Assembly (NCBI GenBank): GCA_004352715.1
Contig: SCFE01000095.1
Coordinates: forward strand, 1,652,399 to 1,716,398
Source: Hofstenia miamia
Taxonomy: Eukaryota; Xenacoelomorpha; Acoela
Length of the DNA: 64,000 nucleotides
Reading direction: 5' to 3'
Part shown: piece by piece, positions 9,782-21,553 of the stretch
Layout: every line of letters starts with the position of its first letter
Position numbering within the stretch: the first letter of the stretch is position 1
The notes under the pieces: generated by a model
Database searches by the model: none
What the model saw: the letters and a program-made list of their open reading frames with translations, nothing else
What the model was told of the DNA's origin: nothing
Made by a program: the position numbers and the translations under genes

Positions 9782-12700
9782 TTGGATTGAAAAATTCTCT
9801 CAAAGTGATAGGATTATTTAAAATCATAATACAAGGTGACGCTAGACATACAAAAATATCAAATGTTTGCGTTTGACAAAATGCATAAAATAACGGAAAA
9901 ACTACCGCTCTTTTGAGTATAATTTATTGGATGGTCGGTCTTCCTGTAATATTGAACGAATGCAACAACTGTTTCTTCAGCAATTTGAATTGTATGCTCA
10001 CCAGATATCAAAGATATGTTAATTGAGCAATATACTGAATACTGCTAACAACAAATTTCAAAGTTTATGTCGATAAATTTTCAATACTGGCTTTAAATGT
10101 ACATTAATAATTAAGAAGTTGGCATCGAAAAACTAGTTAAAAACCAAAAATTATTTCATAGTCTTAAAATAGTGGGACTCTAGTACTACAGATAAATATA
10201 CAGATCTATATATTGTTTATACGACAATGAATTTCTTGACATGCTGTAAGAATGTATTAAGAGTTGTTTATAATTATTGGGTTTTCAATGCGATTAAGCC
10301 AAAGTTGTATAAGGACTCACACAATTTTGGTTTCAACTTGGTATACATAATTACATAGATTTCATCAGATCAGCTTGCATTACAGCCTTATTGGATCATT
10401 AGGCTGTAATGTATATTACATTTTCCAATACATTTTAAAAATTTATACTAAATCATAGTTCCGTAACGAACCCACACATAATTTTTCTACAAAAATTATA
10501 AAATTTACATTTTAAAAAATTCCTTTTAACAGAGAAACAATAGAAGAATAGCTTCGAAGATTAATCCGACGTAATATTGTTTGGAAAACCACAAAACCAA
10601 AATCATATTTCGAAAATTCAATTTCGCACGAAAAAATTAGAATTTTTGTGGAACGGGATTCACAATCTGAGCGTAATGGACCCACAATTAAATCATCAAG
10701 AAAACATGCTTAAAATGCATAAAGGGATAAACCACTCAATAGTAGTCTATTCAGAAATGTGTAGAACTTACCGTATGATATTTGAATTGCGATGTTCAAA
10801 TTTCTTTCTTCACTATGGCTTCAAAAAATTTATGAACATTTATCTAAAAGATAATTCTAAGAAAATTTCAACAATATACGAAAAAATGCATTATCCTGTT
10901 ATCTGGCGTTGTGCAGTGATTTAAAATAATTTCTTTCTAAAAAATTTTTTTTTCAAATTGGTGAAAATCAATTTTTCATGTGGTTGACAATATTATGGAA
11001 TTAACCAAAAGTTTTCACAAAACAAAAATGTTAATTTGGTTTGAGCGAATACGTAGCGACAGATTTATTATGAATTTAAAATATTTAGCAATTTTTAACA
11101 AATTTAATTAAAGTTTATATTGAAATATAACCTTGCTGTCAAGAATTCAAAGCACACGTCAGAAAGTGAGTTTTAACAATTATGATTCGTAAAATTAAAG
11201 ATTCTCTCAAAACATTCTTTTCTAAAAGCGATTTCTTTCATCACGAATGATTTATGCTTCGTTTGACCTCAGGCGACAACCTTCGTTTTGTTATTATTAT
11301 ATTTTACAGAAAATATTTTTCGGAATTAAACTAAAGCTGAATCGCATACCAAACTGTTACCGATTCAAACTCCAAAATGATATTCCAGCTAAGCTAAAAC
11401 ATTTTTTCTTGTATTGCAAATTCAATTAAACTTATCATTATTCCTGATATAAGTCGGCGTTCAATAAGATTACTGTAATGTTTCTTATTCAGACATTGAC
11501 AAGTCATCTTTGGAGTTTGTTAACAAAATATTTATAGCTAATGTTTTCATAAATCTTTATTTACCTGTTCGACTGAGATTACTTAATAATGTACATTTTT
11601 TGGTAGAAAGAACAATCCCTTCTAACATTGATCCGACTTAATCAAAGAAAGATTACTAGCATAAGATGCACAAAATGCTTTTATCTTAAACTTATCAATA
11701 AAACTATAAAATCAGTAAAAGCAATACAAAAAAATAATTGAAATCCTGAACGTTACAGCTATTATCCGGGGTGTAGTTCTAAAATTTGCAGTTGGTATAC
11801 GCTAATTGCCAATTCAAAAGCAACGTATACGACACATAATTCGGCTCACTTGACGATTGCTAGGCATAGATTGTACACTACGCTTGGCCATAGGGCAGAA
11901 TTTTGATTTCCACCTCATCTGAGCCCATGAAAATTTCCATGGGAACTTCCATGGAGGGCACAAATCTCCACAACACAAATCATATGCATCTATATCTATG
12001 TTAACTCAGAGATGGAAATGAGAGCTTGTTAGACCAAATTTGGAAACTTAGAAACTTACAATAAGATCTACACACTGAAATTAGAAACTTAAATTGACAT
12101 TTAGAAGAGTATATATGATACTAATGTAAATTCTAACATGTAAATATTATTTTTTAACACATTGTTTATAAACTACATGATATTTATTGCATTTGGATTG
12201 AGTTGAGTGCAATGTTGAGTAATGGTAAGGTATTTTTCAAATGTATGCACATTTGTTTTAATTTATTATCAACCAACTTAATGCAGTGTTATAAAAATAT
12301 ACTTTAGAAAGGTATTTTTCTCTTCAATAACGTTTTATTATTTAAGATAGTAGTCGGTTCAAAAACCGGAAAACGCTATTTATACAGTTGAACTATAGTA
12401 CTGCATGAACCCTTTTTCCTAGAACATTCTTTATGCAGTAGACCTACTGGTACCAGTACTTAAAATGTGAAATATGCTTCTTTATAAATGGGTAATAATA
12501 GTAAATTTAACTATTTCAACCAATAATAGAGTGATCGACTTATTTTCAGAGTCAAATCGATTCAATATCAATTGCGGTAGAGTATACCCGAGTTTATTCA
12601 TATAAACATAATAATTTTCTGCGGTTATACGCTAGTAGATCATATTAGGTGGAAGATATACGGCGTATACCTTCGCATACCCTCTACTACAGCCTTTGCC

Positions 12701-14068
12701 TTATTAATGCAAACGATTTTTTAGGCCAACGATTGCTAAGACCTAATAAGACTATGAATGATATCTAATTAAACTAAGTATTTTTAATGTAAGCCTGTTG
12801 GTTGACTAGCGTTTTCCGACTTGTCTAAATCAAAAAATACAATACCTGTGATACTACTAAACTAACCTTGGAATTTTAATGTCTCAGCTTCTATAATTTG
12901 AGACTACTTCTTAATCTTATTTTCGATTATTCCAATAGAATTGATCGTTGTTTTGCTAAGTCGTTCGTGGGAGTATGTAATTTTGATCATAGAATTTCCA
13001 AGTTCATTTTCTTTCTAAAGTAGATAAATTTACATTTAGTTTATTTTATTTAATAATAATCATGATATGTGTTGAAGATGCTCTAAATACAAAATGATTT
13101 TCTATGCTTTCATTAACTTTTTGCAATATTAATATTTGATATTAAAACAAATTTCATTAGATAATGCAAAATCCTAAGTTCATTTCAGTTTTATAATTGA
13201 AATTTTGTAGTAGAAATTTTTCTTAAAATACAGAACTTTTAAAATATGTTCTCTTATTTACTCATAGAATTTCAAGAATACCCTAAGAAATTTTGTAAAA
13301 GGTTGGTACAAATAGATTGTATTCAAGCACTCTGTTCAATGCAAACATTATCTAATGTTTGATAGAATAGCATTGGTGGCATTGCAGTAAATAGCGTTTA
13401 ATTAAACCATCCTTGAATATTTTAATTTAAATTTAATCTACTTTTTGGTTGTAAAACATCATTTAATTACGTCTTCTAGAAATTGCAATCGGATAATACA
13501 AGGAATATTTTCACATTGAGGCATTAGATTCGTGATCTGAAGATCTACATGTCGTATCTGTGGGACTAAAATTTTAAACTTTCACTATAAGGTTGGGATG
13601 CAAAATTTTCATGAAAATCATGTTGATTTGCTGTTTCTTTATATTTATCCACTTACGGCATTTCTATTAGTTTGTTTTCATATGTGTTAATTACTCTAAT
13701 AAAAAATTCAAATTATATTAATTATTTAGTAAACAGCTATATTTTTAAAATATATATTTTGTAATTATTGACTAAATTTTTGCAGATTTGGAATTGAAAT
13801 TTTTGTAACAAATATTTATTACTTTACATGTATATATTGATGGAAATAGTTTCAGGGATCTTCTACAGAAGCTTATGTTGAAAGCTTGGATAGTACTATG
13901 GTAGTAAGTTTACAAAAGTGCTGACAAAATTTGGATTGAATTTCTCGTAAACAAAGTTAATAATTTATCAAAGCTGCGTTTCAATAAGATCGGTATGGTT
14001 GCAGGTAGGATATAATAGCACATTCAAATTTAAATATCTAAGCATTATCTAATGCCCTCTAGTTAATA
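9601..14068. other. long AT-rich stretch without a recognised gene
   Basis: Nothing convincing on either strand. A TA run lies at about 9750-9778. A 115-codon frame at 10577-10924 (plus) resembles no family I know, and its Asn/Lys/Ile-rich composition is what chance frames look like here. Confidence 0.5.
10379..10410. repeat. perfect 10-bp inverted repeat (hairpin)
   Basis: ATTACAGCCT and its exact reverse complement AGGCTGTAAT are separated by 12 bases. No associated gene is seen. It may be a transposon footprint or a chance hairpin. Confidence 0.6.
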
Positions 14069-14070
14069 TA

Positions 14071-15361
14071 CAGTGCGTTTGAAAAGTCGCGCAATTTTTA
14101 AAAATTAAATTAAATACAAAATGTAAAGCGAACAGACATTTATTGAGATTATAACAAACAAACATATAATGGGGTTTTATAAAAACTACATTAGGTTTTC
14201 CACAGCACAGCCGCCACTCTCAAAACATGCTCAAGTCGGGTAGGCAGATTTTCTACGGAACGTTTCAGCTTCTCTTGATTGATACTACTTATAACATCTC
14301 GAATTCACTCCTGCAGTTCATCCAAATTATTAGCATGCCAGTTGTAATAAACACGCGATTTTACTATGGACCATAGGTAATAGTCAAGTGGATTTAGGTC
14401 CGGTGAATAGGCGGGCCAGTTTTGAGGGTTTCAACGTGCAATAATCCTGTCATCAGGAAAAACTGAAGAGATAGCATTTCTTGCAACAATGGAGAAGTGC
14501 GGAGGTGCGCCATCTTGTTGGAATGTCACTTTTCCATTTAATCGCTTTCTTCGTAGTTGAGGTACAACATGTTCGCCGTACATGGCAGCATAATTTTCCC
14601 TTGTTACAGTTGAGGGAAAAAAGAAAGGAGTTAATTTGGTTTTCGCAGAATAACCGAACCACACACAAAGTTTAGAACTGTGCATATCTATCTCATATGT
14701 CTTTTTAGGCTTTTCGGAGAGCCATATAATGCAATTATGTCGGTATACCTGGCCACATAATGAAAAATAAGACTCATCCGACCAGACAATTGACTCAATG
14801 TCAATACCACTGTTGAGAATAAAATTGGCGAATTCTACGCGCTTAATCTTGTTGCCATCTGATAACTTTTGAGAAGTTTGCAATCGATATGGATAGAAGT
14901 TTATAACATTGGCACTCCGGAAATTCTGGCAACTTGAGATGAACTAGCAAAATCATGAGAGTGGTCAGCATTCAGATTTTCTAGCGTTTCTGCGACAATT
15001 TGTGTCCTCTCCTCTTTCAAGCTAGGTCGACCTGCTTTAGGAGCATCTTTTACTGAACCAGTTTGCTCAAAGCGATGTACCAGACGGGTAATTGAGGATA
15101 ATGAAAATTTATTATTGTGTAGATCATGTAACTTGTTGTAGTTGCGTTGAGCTGCTGAGGCACTTTTCATATTTGCCTAATATAATTGTATAATTTCGAT
15201 ACGCGTCTGTAAGTCCATTATCTACAATAATAAAAAGTGAGTTATAAATTTGCAAACCCCATTTATATATACCTCACGTGATATATATATACGTGCTGAC
15301 AAATATCACACAGTTAGACTTTGCGCCCAATTAAAAATTGCGTGACTTTTGGAACGCAGTG
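14071..15361 (-). mobile_element. full-length Tc1/mariner-type transposon, 1291 bp
   Basis: Imperfect terminal inverted repeats of about 31 bp: the left end starts CAGTGCGTTTGAAAAGTCGC, and the right end reads inward CACTGCGTTCCAAAAGTCAC, with 4 mismatches in 31. Both ends are flanked by TA (14069-14070 and 15362-15363), the target duplication typical of the superfamily. The element is complete in structure but its transposase gene is broken. Confidence 0.9.
14191..15218 (-). pseudogene. Tc1/mariner-type transposase, disrupted
   Basis: The frame opens at an ATG at 15218 and runs to a TAA at 14191-14193, about 343 codons if one net frameshift is allowed. The N-terminus carries helix-turn-helix motifs (FSLSSITRLVHRFEQTGSV, then KAGRPSLKEER). 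The catalytic region has VWSDESYF (first Asp), VTFQQDGAPPHF (second Asp) and WPAYSPDLNPLDYYLW (third Asp), with about 42 residues between the second and third acids. All three acids are still present. Breaks are a TAG 14 codons in, a frameshift near 14890, and TGA codons at 14428-14430 and about 14304. The motif style matches proteins commonly labelled Tc3-like in arthropods and other invertebrates. Confidence 0.88.
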
Positions 15362-15363
15362 TA

Positions 15364-16225
15364 TATTTAGACTACCTTCATGAAATTTAGAGTATCGTTT
15401 AAATGGTTAGAAAGATGAAAATGAAATAGGTTTAGACGCAACAATTTAATATACATGTAGATAATCCAAAACAAATTCTTTTGTAATAGTAAAAAATATG
15501 ATAAATTTATAGATAATCTTTGTGTTTTTCTAACCTTAATTCAAACCTGAATTCATTGCGACCTTCAACTTTGAATTTGTAAATAGTATCTAAAGTAAGC
15601 TATGAAATTTAAAATTAAGAATTCATATTTGAAGTGCTCTGTTTTCTAGTTAAAACAGATACTAAGCTCTGTCCCGATTCACTTGTAAGACTTTGCAAAT
15701 TGACTTTCTTTGATGCCACCATAAATTGAAGCACTTAAAGATAAATAACACAAACTTTGAACTTGAAAAGATGTTTCTCTGTAAAAAATAGTGAACAAGA
15801 AGAAGCGCAATACACTTTTAAGACATATAATTAAATGTTATGTTTTTTAATATCTAATGTTTCCTCGTTCTTAACTTTAGTTGCTTTTGAAGTTTTGTGA
15901 AAATTAACGATGCATATTAAAATCGCAATGGTAATACTTGTTAAATATACAGCTAAAAACCAAGTTTTGTTCAAGTTTGAATTGTTTTAGTAACAATACA
16001 TAAGTCATTGTTAATAAAATTATTAATATATATATTATTAATATATCACTAAATTTTGCTTTTGTCCAAAGTTTAATATCGTATAAAGAAACTTTTCAAT
16101 AACAATAAGTAATCTACGAGCTGCCAAAATTCATTGAATTCTTCCAGTGATAGTGGGTCATACAAAGCCATTATTTTCTGTTCAGGAATTGCATAAAATT
16201 CCTTTTTTATAAAATGCGACAAAAA
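15364..16225. other. non-coding stretch
   Basis: AT-rich, with no recognised gene or repeat. Confidence 0.5.
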
Positions 16226-16510
16226 TTACTTCGGAGCAGCAATTCTAGCAGGTGATAGACCACTCTTAATTAAAATATTCCTTACTGTACGAACTGTAGC
16301 TTTGTCCCCATCGCTCTAAATGGCTTTTAACTGATTAGTATTAGGCAACAGATTTGCTCCAGCAAGTTGTAGAAGAATTCTTTGGGACGCTGGTGTTGTT
16401 TTGGGGACTTTTCCTAGCCGATTTAATGGAGTAAGTGTACCATGATCCTTTTAAATTTTAATTATTCGAGCTACTGTTGATTTTGGAATCTTTAGGTTTT
16501 CATGTATATA
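16226..16510 (-). pseudogene. Tc1-like transposase N-terminal remnant
   Basis: The minus strand reads LKIPKSTVARIIK, a helix-turn-helix, then HGTLTPLNRLGKVPKTT (in place of the usual GRPRKTT hook), ASQRILLQLAGANLLP, TVRTVRNILIKSGLSP and ARIAAPK. This is the two-part DNA-binding domain of a Tc1-like transposase in one frame with in-frame stops. The catalytic domain is not recognisable downstream. A TA run at 16503-16527 abuts its 5' side. Confidence 0.75.
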
Positions 16511-16527
16511 TATATATATATATATAT

Positions 16528-17258
16528 AAAGGGGGGCTAAAGTTTATCTGCAAAATAATTATTTGTAGGCCTACAACTTTCAGTTCAAAATTTAGTCGTT
16601 AATTGCTGCGAAACTGAAACGAGTCACTCGCTGATTTTCAAATATTTCGTTTTTTTGCTTGAAATTGTGAAAGTTCATCCCTTAACCATAGGAAAACCAT
16701 CGATGTGACCGCCTTCGAATTTATAGTCGATTGCCCTTTTGTAAACGTCACAATCGAATTCGCTGTGGTAGCTAAAAGGTTCTGGTCAAAAGGTTCAAAA
16801 CGTACTCAGAATGATTTTGTTACATTTTTTAAAAATCTTTTAAGAAAATAGACTAGATATCCCCTAAAATAATTTTTTGCACATAAACACACATGCATTC
16901 TATCATGAAGTTAATGATGAAATCGTCATAGGAATGTGTCCAACAATAATGAACAGCATAAATTTAATAATGTCTATAAGATTAAAATTTATTTAATTAT
17001 GTAAAACGCAGATTTATTAATTCAATTAAGGTTATACTAGTAAAAATACTATGCTCATCGAATACAATTTCTATAAATATTTTTTTCTTACCAGTATACT
17101 TTCTGAAGTCTAGAATTAATTTTTTTTCAAAGAAAAATTTATTTTGCTCATAGACTTTCTAGTACATCACAATTTCAACTAGGATAGTGTAGCCTTACAC
17201 AAGGTTTTCTGGTCCGCGGATTAATATTACTTAATATTTCGTGTTTTAGTATCCGATA
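16528..17258. other. non-coding stretch, possible transposon end
   Basis: It begins with AAAGGGGGGCTAAAG beside a TA run, a G-run similar to the ends of hAT-type elements. No gene was found. Confidence 0.35.
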
Positions 17259-17459
17259 ATGGTATATGTATCATACAAAATTAAGCTTGTTAAAAGTGGT
17301 GCACAGAAAAGAAAAACAGCTGTAGCTGCTGAAGAAAAAATTGCTAAATTGCCAGAAGTAACAGACTTTTTAACAATGTTGCAGAACAGAAGGAAAACAA
17401 TACCGATTCTGATGATGACAATAACCATCGTGTGCAGGTCATGTAATATGAGGACATAG
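17259..17459 (+). pseudogene. hAT transposase N-terminal fragment (ZMYM/P52rIPK type)
   Basis: The translation includes KSGAQKRKTAVAAEEKIAKL followed by PEVTDFL. This matches the N-terminal SGAQKRK...KLP..T.FF segment found at the start of many hAT transposases related to zinc finger MYM and P52rIPK-like proteins. The frame stops after about 66 codons and no catalytic domain follows. The match is short. A hAT C-terminus of the same type lies at 32089-32448. Confidence 0.6.
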
Positions 17460-17508
17460 GGAGGGTATCACCACACTTTGAGGGGGACAGAGTAGGCTGA
17501 AACGGCAA

Positions 17509-17513
<5 letters not shown>

Positions 17514-17549
<36 letters not shown>

Positions 17550-17580
17550 TATATATGGCATATATATAAATATATATATT
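17514..17580. repeat. TA microsatellite
   Basis: A TA run of about 34 bases followed by degenerate TA-rich sequence. Confidence 0.85.
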
Positions 17581-17643
17581 ATACCTAATATTAAATAAGA
17601 TTGTGGATAAGATTGTTGGAATCTTTCTTAGGTTAGAAATCAC

Positions 17644-19728
17644 AACATATTAATGATAAGAAATTTGATCAAGATATTGCAATTGGACACATATAAAAGA
17701 ATTATATGTGTACCATGAACAGCAACAATTCTGATTTTATTTAGAATGTGGTTGGTTATAATTGCTTCACAATATTCTAATTCTGACTATACTTTGTTAA
17801 TGTATATGAAATTCAAAGCAAATGAATTTCTAAGTATGCTTAAAATTCGACAATAAAAACACAAACCCAATCACTCCAACAATGGAAATATGGAGAATTA
17901 CTTAGACGACTAGGTAAGAAAATATATATTTAGTTAAAAACCATTTCTTCATTAAAACAGACCGCAGCCATTCTTTGGAAAGCGATAGAAGAGCTGTGTA
18001 GTTTTTATCTGGAATATTTTAGTTTTTTCTACGATCTGTTGGTTTTTAGCTGAAATATAGATTCCCATGTTAAAACACAATCTTAGCCAGTTTTGTTAGC
18101 CTTTTATAAACTTTGCAAACGTTAGGTTGTGAATTCCCCTTAGATATTAGGAAATCGGCATAGTTTTTTATAAGATCTATTGGAAGTATCCTTAGTTTAA
18201 GAGGTTTTTTATACGAAGCCGTATCATAAACAACACTTATTACACATATTGTGAAAACTTATACGCGACATCTATTAGTATTCACTTCATTATATAAAAT
18301 AGGCTAATATCAAACGATAACTTATAATTTTTTCACGTGCTGCAATTATTAAAACACTTTTGCACTTTTTTAATATTGAAATCGCCAAACAAGTTATGCT
18401 AATTTTGATCGTTGCTCATGGTTCTTTTGTGATGTAGGTGGTCGTCTGACCAAATATAACAAAGAATTCATTTGTTGAAAACTGGAAAATTGTAAAGTTG
18501 CAGTAATGCCACACATAAATTGAAAATATTGCGAAGTTGCTATTTGAAATTTTAGTGCAAGACTAAATAACTTCATGCACATGTACAATAAATCAGTGAA
18601 ATTGATGATCATGTCAAATTATTTTGAAATTAAACTATAGTTATTAAAAGATTTCAAATTTGACTGAAAGAATTAATAATTGATGAGAATCGTACCACAA
18701 TCTATGTTTTCCATTATATAATCTATGATATGAAATTGAATATTGCATGAATGTCATATTTTTACATGGGCATTGGGAAACGTCATTTTTTCAATGATAC
18801 TCAGAAAAAATCTTCATTATATTTCTAGTATTAGCAATTAAATGAATGACTATGAGTGCTTAGAAAACTTCATTATCCCGCACACTTTGTTAATTATTAT
18901 TTTAATTAAACCAAACAATCACTGCTGAGAAATTTAAATGCTACACTCGATAAACAATAAGAAAAGTTTAGAAAAGGAATATAAATATAATTTGTGCTGC
19001 TGAAATATGAATTGTGATTAACATTATAAATTTAATGTTCATAACTTCTTTTCAAGAAATCTAATTTCTCGATTCAATATTAAATTCCTTTGATATGTAT
19101 TCAATCTGATTTAAAAACCAAATACTGCTTTGCATTGTGTTTTTTTTCAATGAATTTTATATTACTGTAATTCTCGAGCTAATTAAAAACGAAATCTAGC
19201 TTTGAAATTCAAATTTTAAATTATCAAAAATATAATATATTTCTACCAAATCTTTAGGACATCTAATTGTAGCACATTTAAAGTGGCTGTGTATGACAAT
19301 AGGCTATAACTTATTCATTTATATTTAATTGAGTGTACCATACGTTAATTGCAGAAATAAGAAAGCATTAAAATAGGACAATTTCTGCTATTCTATTTTA
19401 GCAAATCACAATCATTTGAAAAATTCCACAAGATATTTAAAGGATACGTAAGCCACAGAGTGTCACTGAATTGATCACTGAGTTTTTATGAAGGAATGTA
19501 ATATTAAGAATTGCACTCAAAATTACTTTCTTTAATAATGAAAATTGAAATTAATTCTGAAGAAATTGCCAGTGTTCTAGTTTCAAGAAGGAAACAGAAT
19601 ATCATTAAGTTTTTCGATATTATGCAAATATGTCAATGCTAGCTTCATTTGTTTTGCAATTGTTATAAATTGTTTACTATTGCAATTCATTATATATATA
19701 TATATGTATATATTTATAAATATATATT

Positions 19729-19763
<35 letters not shown>

Positions 19764-19985
19764 TGTAAATAGCATCTCTGTCCCATAGAAAATTGGGTTT
19801 TGCAAAAGTCGGGCATTATTATATTGCTAGTCTACAGATAACAAATAAGAAACATCAGAAGACATAGTTCATAACTACAACTGTCTTCGCATGTCGGATT
19901 GAGTAACTTTCTCTGAACTGCTTTGTTCTTGCGATATTTTCTTTAAATTTATGTTCAGTTCCATTGAATTAGTAAAACATCAACA
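17644..19985. other. AT-rich stretch without a gene
   Basis: No gene recognised. TA-rich microsatellite sequence at about 19690-19760. Open frames over it are chance readings of the repeat. Confidence 0.5.
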
Positions 19986-19989
19986 TCGT

Positions 19990-20480
19990 TCAGTTTCTTA
20001 AAGTTTCCTTTTCTAATATGTGGCCTGGCATTATCTTGATGTACATGTATGGTGACACAATGTGTAAATAGCATTCTTATCTTTATTGCAAGTACAACTG
20101 CGCATTATCTGATTGTAGTAGAACTCACTTGCAACTGTGGCTTCGACCTCATATACGCCACTCTTTTTAAGGTACTTTCAGCTTTTCACACTACATAAAA
20201 AAATCATATTTTGCTGTATTTGTGTAACAGCTGTCACTGTCATTTGGCCAACAGAATTTCATCTGCAATTACAGAAGTAATATTTCTTTGGGCTGTGTTC
20301 ATGGAACCTTGGTATCTTTTCTTTCATGCCTTATTTGTCATGACAAACGACTTTTAGTCCATAGTCTGTCCAGTTTTGCCAAATGTTGTATCGGTGTGGT
20401 GTCGAAAATTCACGTGTGCATCTTTCTGAGAATCATTAAGCAAAGTAAAAGATCTTTTGTAGAGCACAAGCTTATGCCAT
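19990..20480 (-). pseudogene. decayed mariner-like transposase remnant
   Basis: On the minus strand around 20065-19990 the sequence reads IKIRMLFTHCVTIHVHQDNA then RPHIRKGNFKKLND. The QDNARPH block is the second catalytic-aspartate motif of mariner-like transposases, and the flanking pattern (IK...IQQDNARPHI) fits the group also found in plants and oomycetes. Upstream pieces in shifting frames carry many stops, so the left boundary is a guess. No terminal repeats were identified. Confidence 0.6.
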
Positions 20481-20749
20481 CCATTAACATGATCGTGATC
20501 AATTCATGGACGTGAAGAACCACTGTTCCTGTCAAATGTAATACTCTTAATACACTTTCCTAGTTATTCACAATAATTTTTTCCTACTCAAGAAGCTCTA
20601 TTAATAAAAATAACTCGAGTTGACACTCCCATTTGTCACCAGATAACCCTCGTAGTGTAACAAAACACGGGCTTTTGCATTTTTGTTCATACGTTTCTGT
20701 AGAAACATCACTAGCTGAAGAAAAATTCATGAATTTTTTGAGCCGAGGG

Positions 20750-20779
<30 letters not shown>
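20750..20779. repeat. TA microsatellite
   Basis: A TA run of about 30 bases immediately before the copy of the inverted-repeat edge that ends contig 1. Confidence 0.85.
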
Positions 20780-20784
<5 letters not shown>

Positions 20785-20844
20785 AACAATTATATTTAAT
20801 TATGCAGCATTGAATATATAGTCTATAATGTAAATGCTTAGATA
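20778..20844 (+). repeat. contig-end copy of the sequence that begins the next contig
   Basis: The 67 bases before the gap are repeated in the same orientation at 21562-21625, with two visible substitutions and no indel. The neighbouring contigs therefore overlap, or a short direct repeat flanks the gap. Confidence 0.85.
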
Positions 20845-21553
20845 NNNNNNNNNNNNNNNNNNNNNNNNNNNNNNNNNNNNNNNNNNNNNNNNNNNNNNNN
20901 NNNNNNNNNNNNNNNNNNNNNNNNNNNNNNNNNNNNNNNNNNNNNNNNNNNNNNNNNNNNNNNNNNNNNNNNNNNNNNNNNNNNNNNNNNNNNNNNNNNN
21001 NNNNNNNNNNNNNNNNNNNNNNNNNNNNNNNNNNNNNNNNNNNNNNNNNNNNNNNNNNNNNNNNNNNNNNNNNNNNNNNNNNNNNNNNNNNNNNNNNNNN
21101 NNNNNNNNNNNNNNNNNNNNNNNNNNNNNNNNNNNNNNNNNNNNNNNNNNNNNNNNNNNNNNNNNNNNNNNNNNNNNNNNNNNNNNNNNNNNNNNNNNNN
21201 NNNNNNNNNNNNNNNNNNNNNNNNNNNNNNNNNNNNNNNNNNNNNNNNNNNNNNNNNNNNNNNNNNNNNNNNNNNNNNNNNNNNNNNNNNNNNNNNNNNN
21301 NNNNNNNNNNNNNNNNNNNNNNNNNNNNNNNNNNNNNNNNNNNNNNNNNNNNNNNNNNNNNNNNNNNNNNNNNNNNNNNNNNNNNNNNNNNNNNNNNNNN
21401 NNNNNNNNNNNNNNNNNNNNNNNNNNNNNNNNNNNNNNNNNNNNNNNNNNNNNNNNNNNNNNNNNNNNNNNNNNNNNNNNNNNNNNNNNNNNNNNNNNNN
21501 NNNNNNNNNNNNNNNNNNNNNNNNNNNNNNNNNNNNNNNNNNNNNNNNNNNNN
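20845..21553. other. assembly gap (709 N)
   Basis: All bases undetermined. The same sequence flanks both sides, so the true gap may be zero or negative in length. Confidence 0.98.

Noticed and set aside
10577-10924. 115-codon plus-strand frame
   Set aside because: No recognisable domain, AT-driven residue bias and no splice or promoter context; chance frames of this size are expected in 64 kb of this composition.
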